Assembly: GCA_039545315.1 (NCBI GenBank)
Contig: BCIM01000007.1
Coordinates: forward strand, 212,745 to 276,744
From: Kondoa malvinella
Taxonomy: Eukaryota > Basidiomycota > Agaricostilbomycetes > Agaricostilbales > Kondoaceae
Direction of reading: 5' to 3'
Length of the DNA: 64,000 nt
Of the stretch, positions 11,511-26,081 are shown in pieces. The first letter of the stretch is position 1, and every line of letters begins with the position of its first letter. Both the position numbers and the translations under genes were made by a program. The notes beneath the pieces are model-generated. The model was not told the origin of the DNA, made no database searches, and saw only the letters and a program-made list of their open reading frames with translations.

Positions 11511-14216
11511 TTACCTGCTTATCTTCTCGTCCTTCTCATGGACAAAGTCTGGGTTCGTAGCTGTATCAGGAGCCGTCGTCGCCATCTTCTGCTTCTCCAT
11601 CGTGGCTGCGGACAGTATGAGTACTGATAAGCCAAGCCAAGGACGCGAATGCGCACCATCAATGCTGTTGTTCATTCTGGCTTTGATCTTCTTGGAGTCA
11701 AGCAGAAGAACAACAATAACGCCAAGGGCAGTAGCAGCTGAAGCAAATCATCTCAACGCATGTCGCATACTAAAGCGCGAGACACAAGACGCACGAATGA
11801 CGGTAATGTATGCCCATTTAAAAGCATCCGCATAAGTGGCTCGAGTGATCGTTGTCAAAGACTGGTTCAGCTCTGGTGTCAGACCAGGAAGAGCGAGCTA
11901 AGATACAATGAGCAGTGCAGAGACAAGCTCAAAATGTCACTGACAATGCGAGCAGAGGCCGCTGATCTATACGCAGCGGGACGCCTGCTAAGGCAACAGG
12001 TCGTAGAGCTGGTGCAAGGTTGTCGTTCATTCTTTGGTTGAGTTGAGAGTCCATAACAGCCGAGTCGAATCCACCTCCGATCTTTAGAAAGAGTCAGCCT
12101 GGACTTGACAAAATTAGGGGAATGGCCTACTCCGCGAATGGTCAAGCCTATTGCAGACGCGGTCGCGATCAAGTGCGGAGGAGCAGACAGTTGAATAATG
12201 AGCGTGACCAGGATTAGTTGAGGTGTCATCCCAATTCCACTGTTGGATGACAAGGGCATCAGCGAATGGATTTCCGCTAAGGGAAGACCACTTGCGCAAC
12301 GACCACAACTGCTATACTACTATACTTGTTGGCTTCCGTTCTATATGCACCTTGGATGAGCCACATTGGATCGGAAGTGCAGCACGTACAATTGACTGAA
12401 TGCAGCCATCGCAGAAAGGTACGCGCAGAGAGCAAAGCCTGTAGTTATGTCAGTATGCAGGGTAAAACTAAAAGGGCGCGACATACAGAGTATCCATTTT
12501 ACGTTCTTGGTTTTTGTCGTAATGTAGACGATTGGCACAACGAGCACTATCTGTGTTGCATTGAAGTAGAATTTCCGCAGGTCGACTCTGCGAAGCAATC
12601 AAACAATCGGGCTTTGATACGAAATTGCTACCCACTGGAAGGCTTCCGTCTCCCAGCCCAAATCTGCGCAAGGTTCATCAGCCAACATCACAAAGCAGGT
12701 GTTATTGGCCGGACAGCGAACTTGCTGAGGATAAAACGCTGCAACAGCAGAGATGTACAGCCAGCCTTCGACAAACTAAAAGCACGAATTAGCAGGTTGA
12801 TATACCAACAAATAGTAGACAGACTTACCATGATGAATGAGCTGACGGCAAAGTTGCGACTTGAATACTTGAAGAGGTCATGATGGAATATTCCGTCTGT
12901 TCTGAACTTTGTTTCGTAAATGCCTGTAAGGATGCCGATGACAAGTCCGACAGCTAGAGGAGCTGCAAAGTAGGGACTATTGAAGCCATAGGTCGAGCTA
13001 CCAAAGTTGATGCCCAAGATGATGAGTACGACCGTTGCGGCTGAGCACGCTAAAGTCAGCAAAGTATCCAGAAGCGTGCATTTGACTCACCAGTTCCGCA
13101 GGTGCCGACTATGTCGCAATAGTGCAAGACTTCACGCCAAATCTTTGTGCTTCCAGCTCTAGGTGGTGGACTGATGGAATATCCATCAGCTTAGTGTTAC
13201 ACTGGGCGAAATGAAGCCAACTTGTAAAAGAAGTAAGGGCCAACTGCAGCCTGTAACATTGGGCGTTGCGTTAGCAGTCTAAAAGAATGTATTTGCATGC
13301 TTACCAGCACCCAAAGACCGATGACCATGTAATAAAAGTTTCTCCATCCGGCAGGGTCATTATTGACACTGATTGACTTTTTAGCTCTAGACTGATTTCT
13401 AACAATGGACTCACAGACCACCAGTACCTAGGGCAGCGAGTACAGCAGCAGAAGACCCAGCCAGCTGAATTGCACCGCCAGAGTAACTTCGCAGTCTGCT
13501 GGGCAAAACTTCCGATGGCAAAGAGACCAGCAATCCAATAGTCGTTTGCGCCAGGCCCATGGTAACAGAAGCCCCAATCAGCACTGCGAGAACAGTCAGG
13601 CTCTGAGAGTGAGTAGTGTCTTCGGCATATCACTTTGCATAGAATTAGCTTGAGCAGCTATGATCGCTCCAATGATACCGAAAACCGGAGCGCCGCACTG
13701 TACGAGCTCAGGTGTCAAGCCTCGTAAGTCAAATAAAACTTACGATCAACCATTTACGACCAATCTCGTCCGACAAACGTCCAACAAATGGTGCCAATGC
13801 AGCTTGAACAATCGTTGGACATTGGATGATCCATACTGACAGGTCGGGTTTGCCCAAGTCTGAGGACAGCTGATGATGTTTCCGGGCCCGGTCAATGCAA
13901 CCAATTGAACAAAGACACCGAATGCGCCGAAGAACACAGCCAGGTAGGCTAGAGCTAGGCTTGAGCACATATCATGTGAGAACAGTCCGCTGTGGCTTAC
14001 TTGCTGCGCTGTAAAGTAGATTCGTGAGTGTCGCAAAATGACAAGCGAACGAAAGACATACGTTAGCTTGACTTTCCCTTCGTCCACATTAGCTGCACTT
14101 CGAGCCTCTAGCTCTTTCTCCGACACATGGCCCTCAGGCAGATTCTCTTCGATATGCTGTAAATCGCGTTTGTCATCCAAATCTTGAGTGTGTGACATCT
14201 TGCTCTGCCGATTCAA
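11511..14216 (-). CDS. MFS transporter, TRI12/siderophore-type 14-TM family
   Basis: This is a plasma-membrane proton-coupled exporter or siderophore transporter of the fungal TRI12-like major facilitator group. It starts MNRQSKMSHTQDLDDKRD at 14216 (second Met at 14198). A hydrophilic N-terminal tail leads into helices with AYLAVFFGAFGVFVQLVALTGPG and WIIQCPTIVQAALAPFVG. The loop 2-3 motif A follows as GRLSDEIGRKWLIV. Later exons contain TLTVLAVLIGASVTMGLAQ-like helices, the PSRLRSY loop region and LIILGINFGSSTYGFNSPY, plus a C-terminal helix (ALGVIVVLLLD) and a tail ending HEKDEKISR. The gene has many short introns (about ten exons), several shorter than 80 codons. The substrate cannot be told from sequence. 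The last exon boundaries are the weakest part of the model. Confidence 0.75.
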
Positions 14217-15009
14217 TAAGAGTACACGGCTGAGTCTGACTGAGTCTGAACAGCCGTAGAAGTACAGAAGCAGATAAATGCCCGACCGGTAGGCGCTGGT
14301 GGGAAAGTAGCGTGGGATCGCTTGGCATTACCAACTAAACGGTTCAATGATTTGACCGCAAGCGACGGGCAGACAGCTCATCCAGCCAGAAGCGAGGTCT
14401 TGATGTACCGGTAGTTCTGTTGGTGTGCCAGTTCCTGGCAAGAAAAGGCAAGGAAAGGTATTGATTGGTCATTGATGCAAGAAATCGGATAGGACGGATT
14501 TCATGATACACCTTGTACACCCAGGAGCAGGAAAGAAAACAATATGGATGAAGACATTTCAAACACGCTAGAACGAAGCTGTAGTCACCTCCACGCCAGC
14601 TCGCATAGGGAGCGACACCCGCTAAGCAAACGCGTAACACGCATGTCATTTCGGATCTGGCTTTGAGATGGACGCGTTGCATAGTTAAGGAGAGCCTAGG
14701 CGGTTGCTCGAGATTGATGTCCGCTGGACAATTGAGGCTTTAGCAGGCGAACCGATACACCGCATGGACCTTCACTCATCGATTGGAATGACAGCGCTTG
14801 TGATGTATCTTGGTGCATGAGCTCGAGCAGACCGTCCAGTGATGGCCTTTGATCTCTGCTTGCAAGTAAACCACTTGACATGTCTTTTAAGGAGGTTTCC
14901 ATCTTCATCCGATACCAAAGTTGACGCAGAACGAGACATCAAGGGATACCAGGAGACTGCTACAGATACCCTTCTTGTCATAGGTATACCCAGATAGGCA
15001 TTCTTTAAC
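14217..15009. promoter_or_regulatory. Divergent intergenic region between MFS and ArfGAP genes
   Basis: About 790 bp lie between two divergently transcribed genes, so this should carry both promoters. No TATA-like element stands out with confidence. It contains one intron-free minus-strand reading frame, described separately. Confidence 0.4.
14696..14908 (-). CDS. Possible small hypothetical protein, 70 aa
   Basis: A single open frame starts MKMETSLKDMSSGLLASRDQ and ends SGHQSRATA. It is Ser/Leu/Gln-rich with no recognised domain or membrane segment. It lies in the divergent region upstream of the ArfGAP gene. An overlapping minus frame from an ATG near 14939 (MSRSASTLVSDEDGN) is also open for about 55 codons, which weakens either call. 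Either could be chance or an exon of one spliced small gene. Confidence 0.2.
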   Translation of the reverse strand: MKMETSLKDMSSGLLASRDQRPSLDGLLELMHQDTSQALSFQSMSEGPCGVSVRLLKPQLSSGHQSRATA

Positions 15010-17482
15010 ATGTCGAGACCAAATCTCCGACGAAGTTCGACGAGTCCACTTCTAGGCGCCGGTGCAGATGAGACAGCCTTGCCTGCCATGCCGAAATCGC
15101 CTACACTCGCAAATTTCGAGCAGTACATGTCCAAATCGAACGAGACAAGGGAAGGGCCGCTGTTTCTTGCAGTTCTGAGTGAGCTGGAGAGAAAGGCAGC
15201 CTCGTTACGCAAGACGGTCAAGGAAGTCCTCAAGGCGGCTTCAAAGTGCTCTCAGTGCTGGTCAGAAACTGTCCGATGTCAGCGACAGCTCTCCGTCGCT
15301 CTAGCAGAACTATGCGGAACGAGCGATCAATCAAAGTCGAATCTCGCCGCTCTATACACTTCGCCTGCGCTACAAGTCCTGGAAGAGACGTACACCAAGT
15401 CCATGCACAGCCTGCAGACCAACTTGGTTGCTCCGCTGCAAGCTGTTGCCAATGATCTTAAAGCCGTTCCGACCAGGCGCAAAGAGTTTGACGCCGAGAC
15501 CAAGGCTTTCGACGCTCATATGACTTCAGTGAGCTACCGCGCGTAGAAATAGAGTATTCAAGCTTATGCAATTTGAAGTATCTTGCAATGAGGCCAGGCG
15601 CTGCTGGAAACGAGCACCAAGATCAGAATCACCAACATCGAAAAGAACGATACGAGACCGCACAAGCGACCTTCCACAAGTCGCTATGCGACGCGGCCAT
15701 CTTTAAGCAGATCGAAGTCACTCAAATCCTCACCTATGCTGCTCGTCAACAGCATTCTTTCCTCGTTCAAAGCGCTGCAAGCCTCGGACCGCTCGGTCCA
15801 GTCCTTGACGAATTCGCCTTGTCGCAAAACGATGATCAATGCGCTGTCGAAGAAGCTCGTCGTCTCGATCAGGAGTTTGCAAGTCAGAACCCCCCTTTGG
15901 CCGGCCAAGAGCAAGAAGAGCGGGTCATCACTAATCGAATCAAGCAGATGATCAAGATGAAATCAAGCAAACAGCTAAACCAAGGAGGTCGCAAGGCTAG
16001 ACCGCTCTCTTCTATTTCAGTGCAATTCGACTTGTCCAAATCTCAATCTCAATCTCTCGCTCCACCCGCACTCCCTCCTAAACCTCTAGATCCAGACGAC
16101 AAGAACCACCGTATCAAAGAAGGTTACCTATTTGTTTCCGCAAAAGCATTGACGCCAGCTTCAGCCGGATCAGGGAATGGCAAATGGGCTAAAAGGTGGA
16201 TTGTAATGGATAAAGGCACGCTGAATGAGTATGGCGAATTTATAGAGGGTCAACCGCTGGAAAGAAAGGATGATTCTATCAATCTCAATTTTGCGGTAAG
16301 TCTGCATCCGCCTGCAGTGTTTGGTATGCTTATTGCTTCATGACATACAGTGCATCAAAATGCATCCGTCGGTAGAGCGTAGATGGACCTTCTCCGTCAC
16401 GACTACAGACTGCGTCAAGCTGTATCAAGCTACATCGCAAGAAGAGGCAGACTCCTGGATCAGAGCCGCTTCTATGCAAATTGAGTCCTTGTTGAGTGAG
16501 TGTCTTTGTGTCCACTCCTGCAGATCGATTCACGTGGCTCGCAGATGGCACGAACTCTGTCCGACACCGAGCAAGATCGTTTTCCGACAATGGAACACCA
16601 CAACGACCAACTGAGCTTGGGCTGTTCGACTCAACCTCTTCTGCATCTCCAAGCGCTCGTCACATCCTCTCTGGCTTGCGACCGCTAGTGCGAAGAGGAT
16701 CAGGCTACAAGAACAAGCTGGCTAAGAACATCAAACGCCTCAGCTCCGGTGCACCACTTCCCCCTCTGCCAACGGGAGAAGTCAAGCTCGGTTCGCTACC
16801 TGAAGCGACAATGTCTGAACAGTCGTTCTTCCACTTTCAACCTGAGAATGCCAGATTTTCTATGGACTTTAAAGACCTTGAACCGCCGACGCCTGTGCAT
16901 AAACAAGAATCAACGTTTCGAAAGTCTGATCCGGAACCTTTGAAGTTCTTCAACGATGACCAACTGATACAAGCTGCAGTGAAACAATTGGCCGGAACGT
17001 CTTCATCGCATGGCTCATCTACATCGGCTCGGGAAGCAGGACGCTCAGCTGTCGACGAGCTATATGAGTTGTTGTCTATCGAGGGAAACAATGAATGCGT
17101 CGAATGTCGAGCGGCCAATCCCAAATGGACAAGCGTCAGCATTGGGTGCTTCCTGTGTTTACGCTGCTCTGGAATCCATCGATCTTTAGGATCGCACATA
17201 TCAAAGGTGATAGCCCTTCTGGGACGCTAGAAGCCTTGCTGATATGTATGTAGGTTCGATCGCTCAATCTGGACAACTGGACGAGCGCACAGGTAGCCTG
17301 TATCAAGGATATGGGCAATGTAGCCAGTCGTGAAAAGTGGGAGCATAGCAGGCCGGCTGACCTCGCAGTAGACGATAGGTGTGTTCGCTTCTTCCAAATT
17401 CAGAAAATATCTGAACTACTCTGTTGGAAGCAACATCGCAGATTTCATCAGAGCAAAGTACGTGGAGAAGAGGTACTGCTGA
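15010..17482 (+). CDS. BAR-PH-ArfGAP domain protein (centaurin-like)
   Basis: This is a GTPase-activating protein for Arf, coupling membrane curvature and phosphoinositide sensing to Arf inactivation in vesicle traffic. The N-terminal third is an amphipathic helical BAR region (from YMSKSNETREGPLFLAVLSE to IFKQIEVTQILTYAARQQHS). It is followed by a PH domain (IKEGYLFVSAKAL, WAKRWIVMDKGTLNEY, RRWTFSVTTTDCVKLYQA). After a Ser/Pro-rich linker comes the ArfGAP zinc finger: CVEC, 16 residues, CLRC, then SGIHRSLGSHISK with the arginine finger. The last exon reads VGSNIADFIRAKYVEKRYC and stops at 17482. There are no ankyrin repeats, unlike animal ACAPs, so it matches the fission yeast Cnt5/Cnt6 layout. 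Introns interrupt it at about 15520, 16293, 16495, 17206 and 17378. Confidence 0.85.
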
Positions 17483-17589
17483 TCAGAGCAAGTGGTTGAG
17501 TTCGCATCATCTATTGCATTGATCTAGCTCTAATTGTAATCAACATACTGTACTTTAACAAATGGTCTTTGTAATTCATATAGACACTT

Positions 17590-19630
<2,041 letters not shown>

Positions 19631-19872
19631 GTTTGCTGATCGACTTTGTATAAGAGGTGGGCTGAGAATAGATGAGAGTATGGAAAGTTGAGCGCTGGGG
19701 AAGAAGAAATGATTAGCTCCATGATAACGATCTGAAAATGTCTCAGTCGGATCATCTCGGACATTCCAATCACAACGTCGGTGCCTGATGTCGCCAAAAC
19801 AAGGTGTCCACACGAGCAAAGTCTGAAAGGGTACTTTGTTGCTGCAACGGGTACAAGATCACGAATCTACTG

Positions 19873-21162
19873 CTACACTGCCATCTCGACTTCATTTACA
19901 GTCTGCGCAAATCGTGTCAGACAAGAATCAAACAACAGTAGGGATCAGGAACTCACTTCTTTGCCCCCATTAGTCTCCTCATCACCCATGAAAGCCGCCA
20001 GCTCGCGATCAAGGTCCTCAGCTGATTTAGCAGTCGAACGATTATCGCCGCCGCCTCTTGATCCACCTCGACCTCGGCCCCTTGCACGACCACGCCCTTC
20101 ACCTGATCCTCTGATCGAGCGACTTCTTGGTGCTTCAGTATAAGTAGCGGCTAGACTTTCGGTTCTCTCTGGCCTTCTACCAAATGCGCCGCTGCCGAAC
20201 GCGCCGCTGTTGGATCGGCCTTTGGGCTGGAAAAGGTCCCTGAACAAGATTGTAAGTGCGATTCACGTAGCATAGCGTAGCTGGACTGACTTTCCACCCT
20301 CTACCCGAGCAAGCAACTCTGGTGCTGTCGTTCGCCTGTAGCTAAAATCAAAGTTCACCGAGATCGGTTGTCCTGAACAATAACAGCTCAGACATTGATC
20401 AGAGAGCGAGGACGAGAAGATGAGGCACACCTTTGGCATTAGCTCCATCAAAGTAACGTTTGGCGTCTTTTGCATGCTGCGGGTCCTTGTACGTGACCGT
20501 TCCTCTTCCCTCTGAACGACCAGAGCGATCAAACTGATCGGAAACGACAAGGAAGAAGCACGCAAGACAAGAGAAAAGCAACAAGAAGAAAAGGGAAGGA
20601 AAGCCACAGTCGTAAGCTATTGTTCTTCTGGACCAGTATGTCGATGGTCCCGTACTCTTATGGATGGAGGCAACTCCAGGGGTCCAACCTGCGAGAAGAG
20701 AGACTTGACCAGACTGTTATCAGCAGTGTTCGAAGGCCTGAGAAGCAAACATACCTCCAGCTCTCTTTCGCTCACTTCATAGTGCAAATTCGATATTTGC
20801 AACTTGGGAGTGGACGCTTCCGATTCCTCTCTTGCTGCGAAAGCGCCCCTCGAAGGTTGAGTAACAGAAGTGTTGTAAAGGTCGTGCTTCCAGCTCCCCT
20901 CGACGTTATCGACTGCAGCCTCCCGCTTTTTCGTTACACGTTAGGCCGTGATACGATAGTCTTGTTGGACATGCAAACATACGTCGTAGGGACCAGACGA
21001 AGTCCTTGACCGGGAATTACTTAGCTGAGCTGCGCCTCGACGCACTCTTCCGCCTCGCGGCTTGTCATTTCGTATTCTGGGTGTTATGTACGTCAGCTAT
21101 CTGACGGCCAGCAGCGTTGAATGCAGCACATACTCGTCTAAGCTGCGGTCGAGGAGATTCAT
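19873..21162 (-). CDS. YRA1: mRNA export adaptor, Yra1/ALYREF family (copy 1)
   Basis: This is a TREX-complex protein that bridges mRNA to the UAP56/Sub2 helicase and the Mex67 export receptor in the nucleus. Exon 1 (ATG at 21162) gives MNLLDRSLDE, the N-terminal Sub2-binding motif, followed by IRNDKPRGGRVRRGAA. A later exon has VEGSWKHDLYN and the RRM beginning LQISNLHYEVSERELE. The RRM continues SLFSQVGPLE, YDRSGRSEGRGTVTYKDPQ, YFDGANAKGQPISVNF. An RGG-rich tail (GRGRARGRGRGGSRGGGDN) leads to the C-terminal Sub2-binding box KSAEDLDRELAAFMGDE. A final short exon after a TTTGCGCAG acceptor ends NEVEMAV at 19873. All introns here are short, in contrast to the second family member at 58954-60557. 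Confidence 0.85.
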
Positions 21163-22078
21163 GACTTTGGTCGGTTAGAGCAAAGAGTGGATCTTGTCAT
21201 CCAGCAACAGTCGACACAGCGTTGGAGAGGCGCTGAAAAAGTCTCACCTATGCTCTACTAGCCGTTCCATGAGATGCTGAAGTCTTTTGCTTTGCACTCC
21301 CGCCTCTTCATTCGTCTCGCTCGGAATGCCCGCAGTGACCTGTTCTGTGCGACAGTGCAGCTCTATGGGCAATACTCTCACTTTCGGTAGCTCTGCTGTA
21401 TCCTCTAAACAGCCTGCTAGGTTCTTATCTGCAATAATGTCGTTTTGTCGAAGCTCTTACGTCGATATCCGCCTCGACTGACTGAGGAGTAACTTCACTT
21501 CTCCTAGACTCTGCTAACATTCTACATCACTTGAACATATCCAATACTATATTCTTCACACAAAGCCCTTGAGATGTGATGGTAAACCTATTCTTGCTGG
21601 TGAAGCCGACCTCTGCTCTTTCTCTCACCTGGCGTAATCAGACGTCTGCTGGAAGTCCCACATTCATTCACGCTGTGCGCGTGCTCTCTGGTGCAGTATT
21701 GGCCGCATGAGCTCCCCTCTGTCCGCGATAGCTGTCAATGTGTTTCAGTGATAGATTGGCATACAGACGTGAAAGTGCGAGCTCTGGATCTCTGAGAGAC
21801 ATGAAGGAAGCCGACTGGACATTGTTGCGATGCAAATGACGTTGGGATGCTCCGCGACTTAGGGAAAAAGAGATATACCACTAGATTCCTTCAGGATAGC
21901 TCTTTCTCCTGAACGATGCAGGCAGTTGCACATGATGCCCAGGCTGTAGCTCGACCGAAGCGCGTAGCAACTGTATAGCCAGTTCGGCCGTTCAATCATC
22001 GGAACACAAAAAATGCCCGAATCCCACTGTGGGTTGCTAGTCGACCTGTAGCTTGTCCAGTACACCTCACAATCAGTC
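21163..22078. promoter_or_regulatory. Divergent intergenic region between YRA1 and P450 genes
   Basis: About 900 bp sit between divergent start codons and must include both promoters. A weak candidate minus-strand small gene (21244-21520) is listed separately. Otherwise I see nothing identifiable. Confidence 0.4.
21244..21520 (-). CDS. Possible small spliced protein of unknown function
   Basis: An ATG at 21520 starts MLAESRRSEVTPQSVEADID and reaches a GTAAGA splice donor. In another frame the strand is open down to the TGA at 21244, with polar, protein-like sequence (LPKVRVLPIELHCRTEQ, then SKRLQHLMERLVEHR). The two parts would need a 57-70 nt intron that skips nearer AG dinucleotides, so the model is weak. 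It may instead be leader sequence of the YRA1 transcript. Confidence 0.2.
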
Positions 22079-24042
22079 ATGGACAGTACAGCACAGCAAA
22101 CGATGCAAGATTTGCGCTCCGTCAAGCCTTTGGAGCTTCTCCAGCAGTCACCTCTCCTCACTCTCGCTGCTGCTCTTGGCTTTTGTCTGGTCTCCTACAT
22201 CGCCTACTATCGTTTCCTTGTACCTGCAGCAAAGTATCCTGGTCCTGCTCTAGCATCAGTTAGTGATCTATGGCAGGCTTTGAACAGTAAGATAGTCTCC
22301 CCATGCGGGGTAGCTGCTCAACGCTAAATCCTCTTATAAGTGTACTCTGGCAATTCGCATAGAGAAATCTCTAGGCTGCACGACAAGCATGGAGATATTG
22401 TGCGCATTGGGCCTAATCGGCTAAGCTTGATTCATCGGGATGCTGCTAAGAATGTGAGTTGCTTCAACCTCTTGCGCTCTCGATGCGTCGTAATATGTGC
22501 TGATATGGCGTCCAGGTCTACCTCGCGGGCTCATCTTGGCTTAAAAGCTCTTACTATAACGGCTTCACAGCAGTCATACCAAACGCTTTCGGCACTCAAG
22601 ACGAAGACTTTCACAGGAAACGACGCAGGCAATTAACCTACGTCTTTTCTCAAGCGAATGTCTTGGCTATGGAACAATATATGAATGACGAAATGAGGGA
22701 GTTCAGAGGCTGGTTGGAACGAGCTGCGGAAACTGGGCAACCGCTGGATTTAAAGTCGTTGATCCATTGGCTTGTCATTGGTACGCTCAGTCTATCGTTA
22801 CTTGGTGTTTTGCGCTAATCCCTAACAGATGTCTTGGGTGATCTGGCATTTGGACGTAGCTTTGGCATGCTCAAATGCGGCGACAATGAGCAAGCGCCCC
22901 ATCTCGAGTACCACGTAGGTTGTCCCCATGGATCAATATGGCAATTCATTGATTCGTCTTGTAGCTGCGGGTCGGGTCGATCGGCGGAACGATGCCCTGG
23001 ACGTTGCCTTACATTAGAAAGTTTGGCAAGCATGTACCAATTGAATGGGTTTCAGGCGCAACGGAAGCAAGAGACAAGCTTCGCAAGTTGGCTGCTCAAG
23101 CTGTTGATAACGCCATGTCGCACAAGACGGATCGCAAAGACATTCTGGGTGTGCTGGTAGATAGCGTTGACCCTGATACGGGAAAGCCTATTCCTCGAAT
23201 CGAACTTGAAGCGTGAGTACTTGCTTTTTGTCGAAACTATAAGGTACTGACGCTCCCTTCTGATGCAGTGAGGCATTTGGCTTCATTATCGGTAAGCCCA
23301 ACGCACGAATTCCACGAAACCTGATCTGAAATGTCGATCAGCTGGAACGCATACCACTACAGTCACAATGGGCATGCTTTGCTCTTACTTGCTGGAACCG
23401 CAGAATGCGCATGTACAGAAGAAGCTGGTGGAAGAGCTGGATGCGACGCTCACTCCTCTACCGAACAAGACGGAAGTATACCCGTACAAAGAGATTGGCG
23501 ATAAGCTGCCATACTTTGCTGCATGCCTTGTAAGTTTTACCTCTTGCTCAAAAGGTCTCGCTGATAGACGAACATAAACAGAAAGAGACACATCGCAAAG
23601 CTGGCGTCTTCAATATGCCTCTTTACCGGATCGTACCACCTGGAGGAGCCGTCATCGGCGGAGAATTCATTCCAGCTGGAGTGGAAGTCAGTACTTGCAA
23701 TTACGCGGTTCATCGGAACAAGGAGACCTTTGGGCAAGACGTAGAAACCTTCCGCCCTGAGCGCTTTATTGAAGACAAGAGTCTGGAAGCCAACTTGTTG
23801 CACTTCAGTCAAGGTCATCGTAGCTGTTTGGGCAGAAAGTGAGCAGTTCCAGCGTATTCGATAAGCAGAAGGCTGATTCCTACGCCAGCTTGGCTACCAC
23901 TGAAATCTATAAAGCTGTGACGACAATGTTTCGCATGTACAAGGTCGAGATGGTCAACCCAGCTCTTAAGTTGAAGACGCGAAGCTTGGGCGTGCTGGAA
24001 ATTACAGAGCCGCTGATGGTGAAAGTTTCGAGACGTGCCTAA
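22079..24042 (+). CDS. Cytochrome P450 monooxygenase
   Basis: A microsomal heme-thiolate monooxygenase. An N-terminal membrane anchor (LLTLAAALGFCLVSYIAYYRF, about residues 24-44) is followed by a proline-rich hinge (PAAKYPGPALAS). Helix-C and substrate-recognition regions include VIPNAFGTQDEDFHRKRRRQ. The I-helix oxygen-binding motif is AGTHTTT, the K-helix ExxR is in KETHRKAG, and the PERF-type motif is ETFRPERF. The heme loop is FSQGHRSCLGRK with the axial Cys. The last exon ends VKVSRRA at 24042. Around nine introns interrupt it. The overall sequence resembles the pisatin demethylase/benzoate hydroxylase-like fungal P450s, but the substrate cannot be assigned. Its neighbours are not secondary-metabolism genes. 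Confidence 0.9.
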
Positions 24043-24190
24043 GTACAGTTTCATTAGGCTCAACTTTTAAAGAGGGCTTAACGAAGTTAACCTTGGAGGA
24101 ATAGTGTATCAATGAAATTGTGTCTGTGAAGGCGTATTGTCTGCTCTTTGCATGTCGTTTACTCGTTGCTTCAGAACATCCAACCACAAA

Positions 24191-25034
24191 ATGGGCAAGC
24201 TGCCTATACCCTCTAGTCCGCTACTAGCCTTGCTAGACGACACTGAAAACTGCAAGCTGATCAAACAAGGAGCCGAAGCTGTTAGTCTTCCGCTCAGAGC
24301 ATGACAGAACACCGACCTGACCAAAAAAATACATGATCTAGAGAGTCTACCTCACACGGCTGTACACTTCTACCTCAGGCATGGAAACACCTCAAGTAGT
24401 GCTCAAGCATCGTTTCACAAAATCTTATCGCCATGCTGTCCTCGACAAGAGCTTGACAAAACAGCGATTGATCTCGGAAGTGCGATGTTTGATAAGAGCT
24501 GCTCGAGCTGGTGTGGTCGTACCTTCTGTCGTCTGTCTGGATCTAGAGAATGGGATATTAGGGATGGAGCTGATCGCTGGGCAAAGTATCAGGGAACGAT
24601 TAGGTGCTGAAGCGGAGGGAGAAGTAGAGAGTATAGCGCAAGATTTGTCGCGGCTGCAATTGGACGACGATCTCATGCTAGAAGCTATCGGTCGACAAAT
24701 CGCCAGTCTGCATCAAGCCAATATCATTCATGGAGATCTTACTACTTCGAACATGATGCTCCGACCGCTCGATGAGTCTTGGGAGATTGTCATGATTGAT
24801 TTTGGACTGTCGTATATCTCTACTTTGGTGGAAGACAAGGCTGTGGACCTCTACGTGCTCGAAAGAGCTTTCCTTTCTACTCATCCGGATTCGCTGGAAG
24901 TATCAGTGTCGAAAAGATTCAACGTTGTAATGAAGGGTTATAGGGAACAGTGCGGTCCAAAGGCATGGCAGCCTTTATGGCAGAGATTCGAAGAAGTCAG
25001 GATGAGAGGTAGAAAGCGATCAATGGTTGGCTAG
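24191..25034 (+). CDS. BUD32: EKC/KEOPS complex kinase Bud32 (TP53RK/PRPK)
   Basis: Atypical small protein kinase/ATPase of the KEOPS complex, which makes the t6A37 modification of ANN-decoding tRNAs. Two exons (24191-24280, 24342-25034) encode 260 residues. The start MGKLPIPSSPLLALL leads to LIKQGAEARVYLTRLY, the minimal glycine-poor nucleotide loop typical of Bud32, and VVLKHRFTKSYRHAVLD with the conserved Lys and KxYRHxxLD motif. The catalytic loop is IIHGDLTTSNMML, the metal-binding segment MIDFGLSYIS, and the family signature EDKAVDLYVLERAF. The C-terminus is basic (RMRGRKRSMVG), as in the family. The intron (24281-24341) uses a GTTAGT donor and CTAG acceptor. Confidence 0.93.
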
Positions 25035-25164
25035 GGATTCTATGGTCACAAGCGAAGGGCCAAGCAGGTCGGTCATCCTTATTTGTGGATGCGGATCGAT
25101 GCTAATGGAGATTTCGTTCCAGACGAGTGCTGTTTTCTACATTCGAGGGATCCAATTACACTGT

Positions 25165-26081
25165 TCAGCTATCCAGCGGCCCACATCGATCTTCAATGAA
25201 ACGCCTCATCTTTCTCGATTCTTGATCGCCCAACGCATTCACTTCTTCCGGTCTTTGGCCTTCCTGATTCGTCCTATCTCTATCCGCTCCCGCTTCAATC
25301 AAAAGGCAAGCACATTCAGCATGCCCAGACTCAATCGCTAAATGCATGGGCGTGTTTCCGTTGCTATCCAAAAGATCAGCATGAGCGATGAACGAGGAAA
25401 GAAGGCGCACCGGTCCTGCAAATTCAACCTCGGCTTGACTGAAGATTCTGGATTGGGCTTTACCAGCAGTGATACGAAAGTTGAAGAGCCAACAGAAGCA
25501 GCTCGATGTCTGGATACACCATCAGCGCAATATTCGGTAGAGTTAGGATAGACGGACAGCGGAAGTTGGTTTGCTTTATCACGGGCGTTAACATCTGCGC
25601 CTCGCTCAACCAGCATTCGCCCAATCTGAAATACGAAGAGTCAGCAAGCAAGTCATCAGCCTGGTCGAGATGCTTACCTGTGTCTGGCCTTTCGATGCAG
25701 CATAATGCAACGCTGTCTGTTCTCGATTGTTTGTAGCTTTGATGCTACGATATAGCATAAGCTTTCGCACACTACAGCATAGATGAACACTCGCTCGGCG
25801 CCATTGCCTATCAACTCGCTGACGACTTCTCCCTTACCCGCAGCGACCGCGACGATAAGAGGCGTAAAGCCTGTATCGTCCTTTGCATCCACGTCGGCGC
25901 CGTTGTTCAGCAGCATTTGCGCAATCTCCAAAGACCCAACAGACGCTGCATGGTGTAAAGCAGTTCGGTTGTCGGATGTGCTGTCTTTCGACTTTGCCAA
26001 CGCCGGATTGGCTGACAGTGCTGCTTCGACGAGATTCACTTGGCCTTCTAGAGTGGATCTGAAAATGTCTATGTTGCTCAT
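25165..26081 (-). CDS. NAS6: Ankyrin-repeat proteasome assembly chaperone, Nas6/gankyrin type
   Basis: Nas6/gankyrin binds the Rpt3 ATPase during assembly of the 19S regulatory particle. The protein starts MSNIDIFRSTLEGQVNLVEA at 26081 and is built almost wholly of ankyrin repeats: ALHHAASVGSLEIAQMLLNN, FTPLIVAVAAGKGEVVSELI, QTALHYAASKGQTQIGRMLV, HRAASVGSSTFVSLLV, and TPMHLAIESGHAECACLLIE. It ends RRFIEDRCGPLDS at 25165. The fifth-repeat PLHRAASVGS-type motif is characteristic of Nas6. Length (about 240 residues) and repeat number fit the family. Several short introns split the repeats. It is convergent with BUD32, 130 bp apart. Confidence 0.8.

Noticed and set aside
14344..14682. 112-codon minus-strand frame upstream of the MFS gene
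   Set aside because: Rich in Cys, Trp and Arg with no family resemblance; more likely promoter sequence.
21287..21481. 64-codon plus-strand frame near the YRA1 start
   Set aside because: Antisense to a better (still weak) minus-strand candidate and without protein features.
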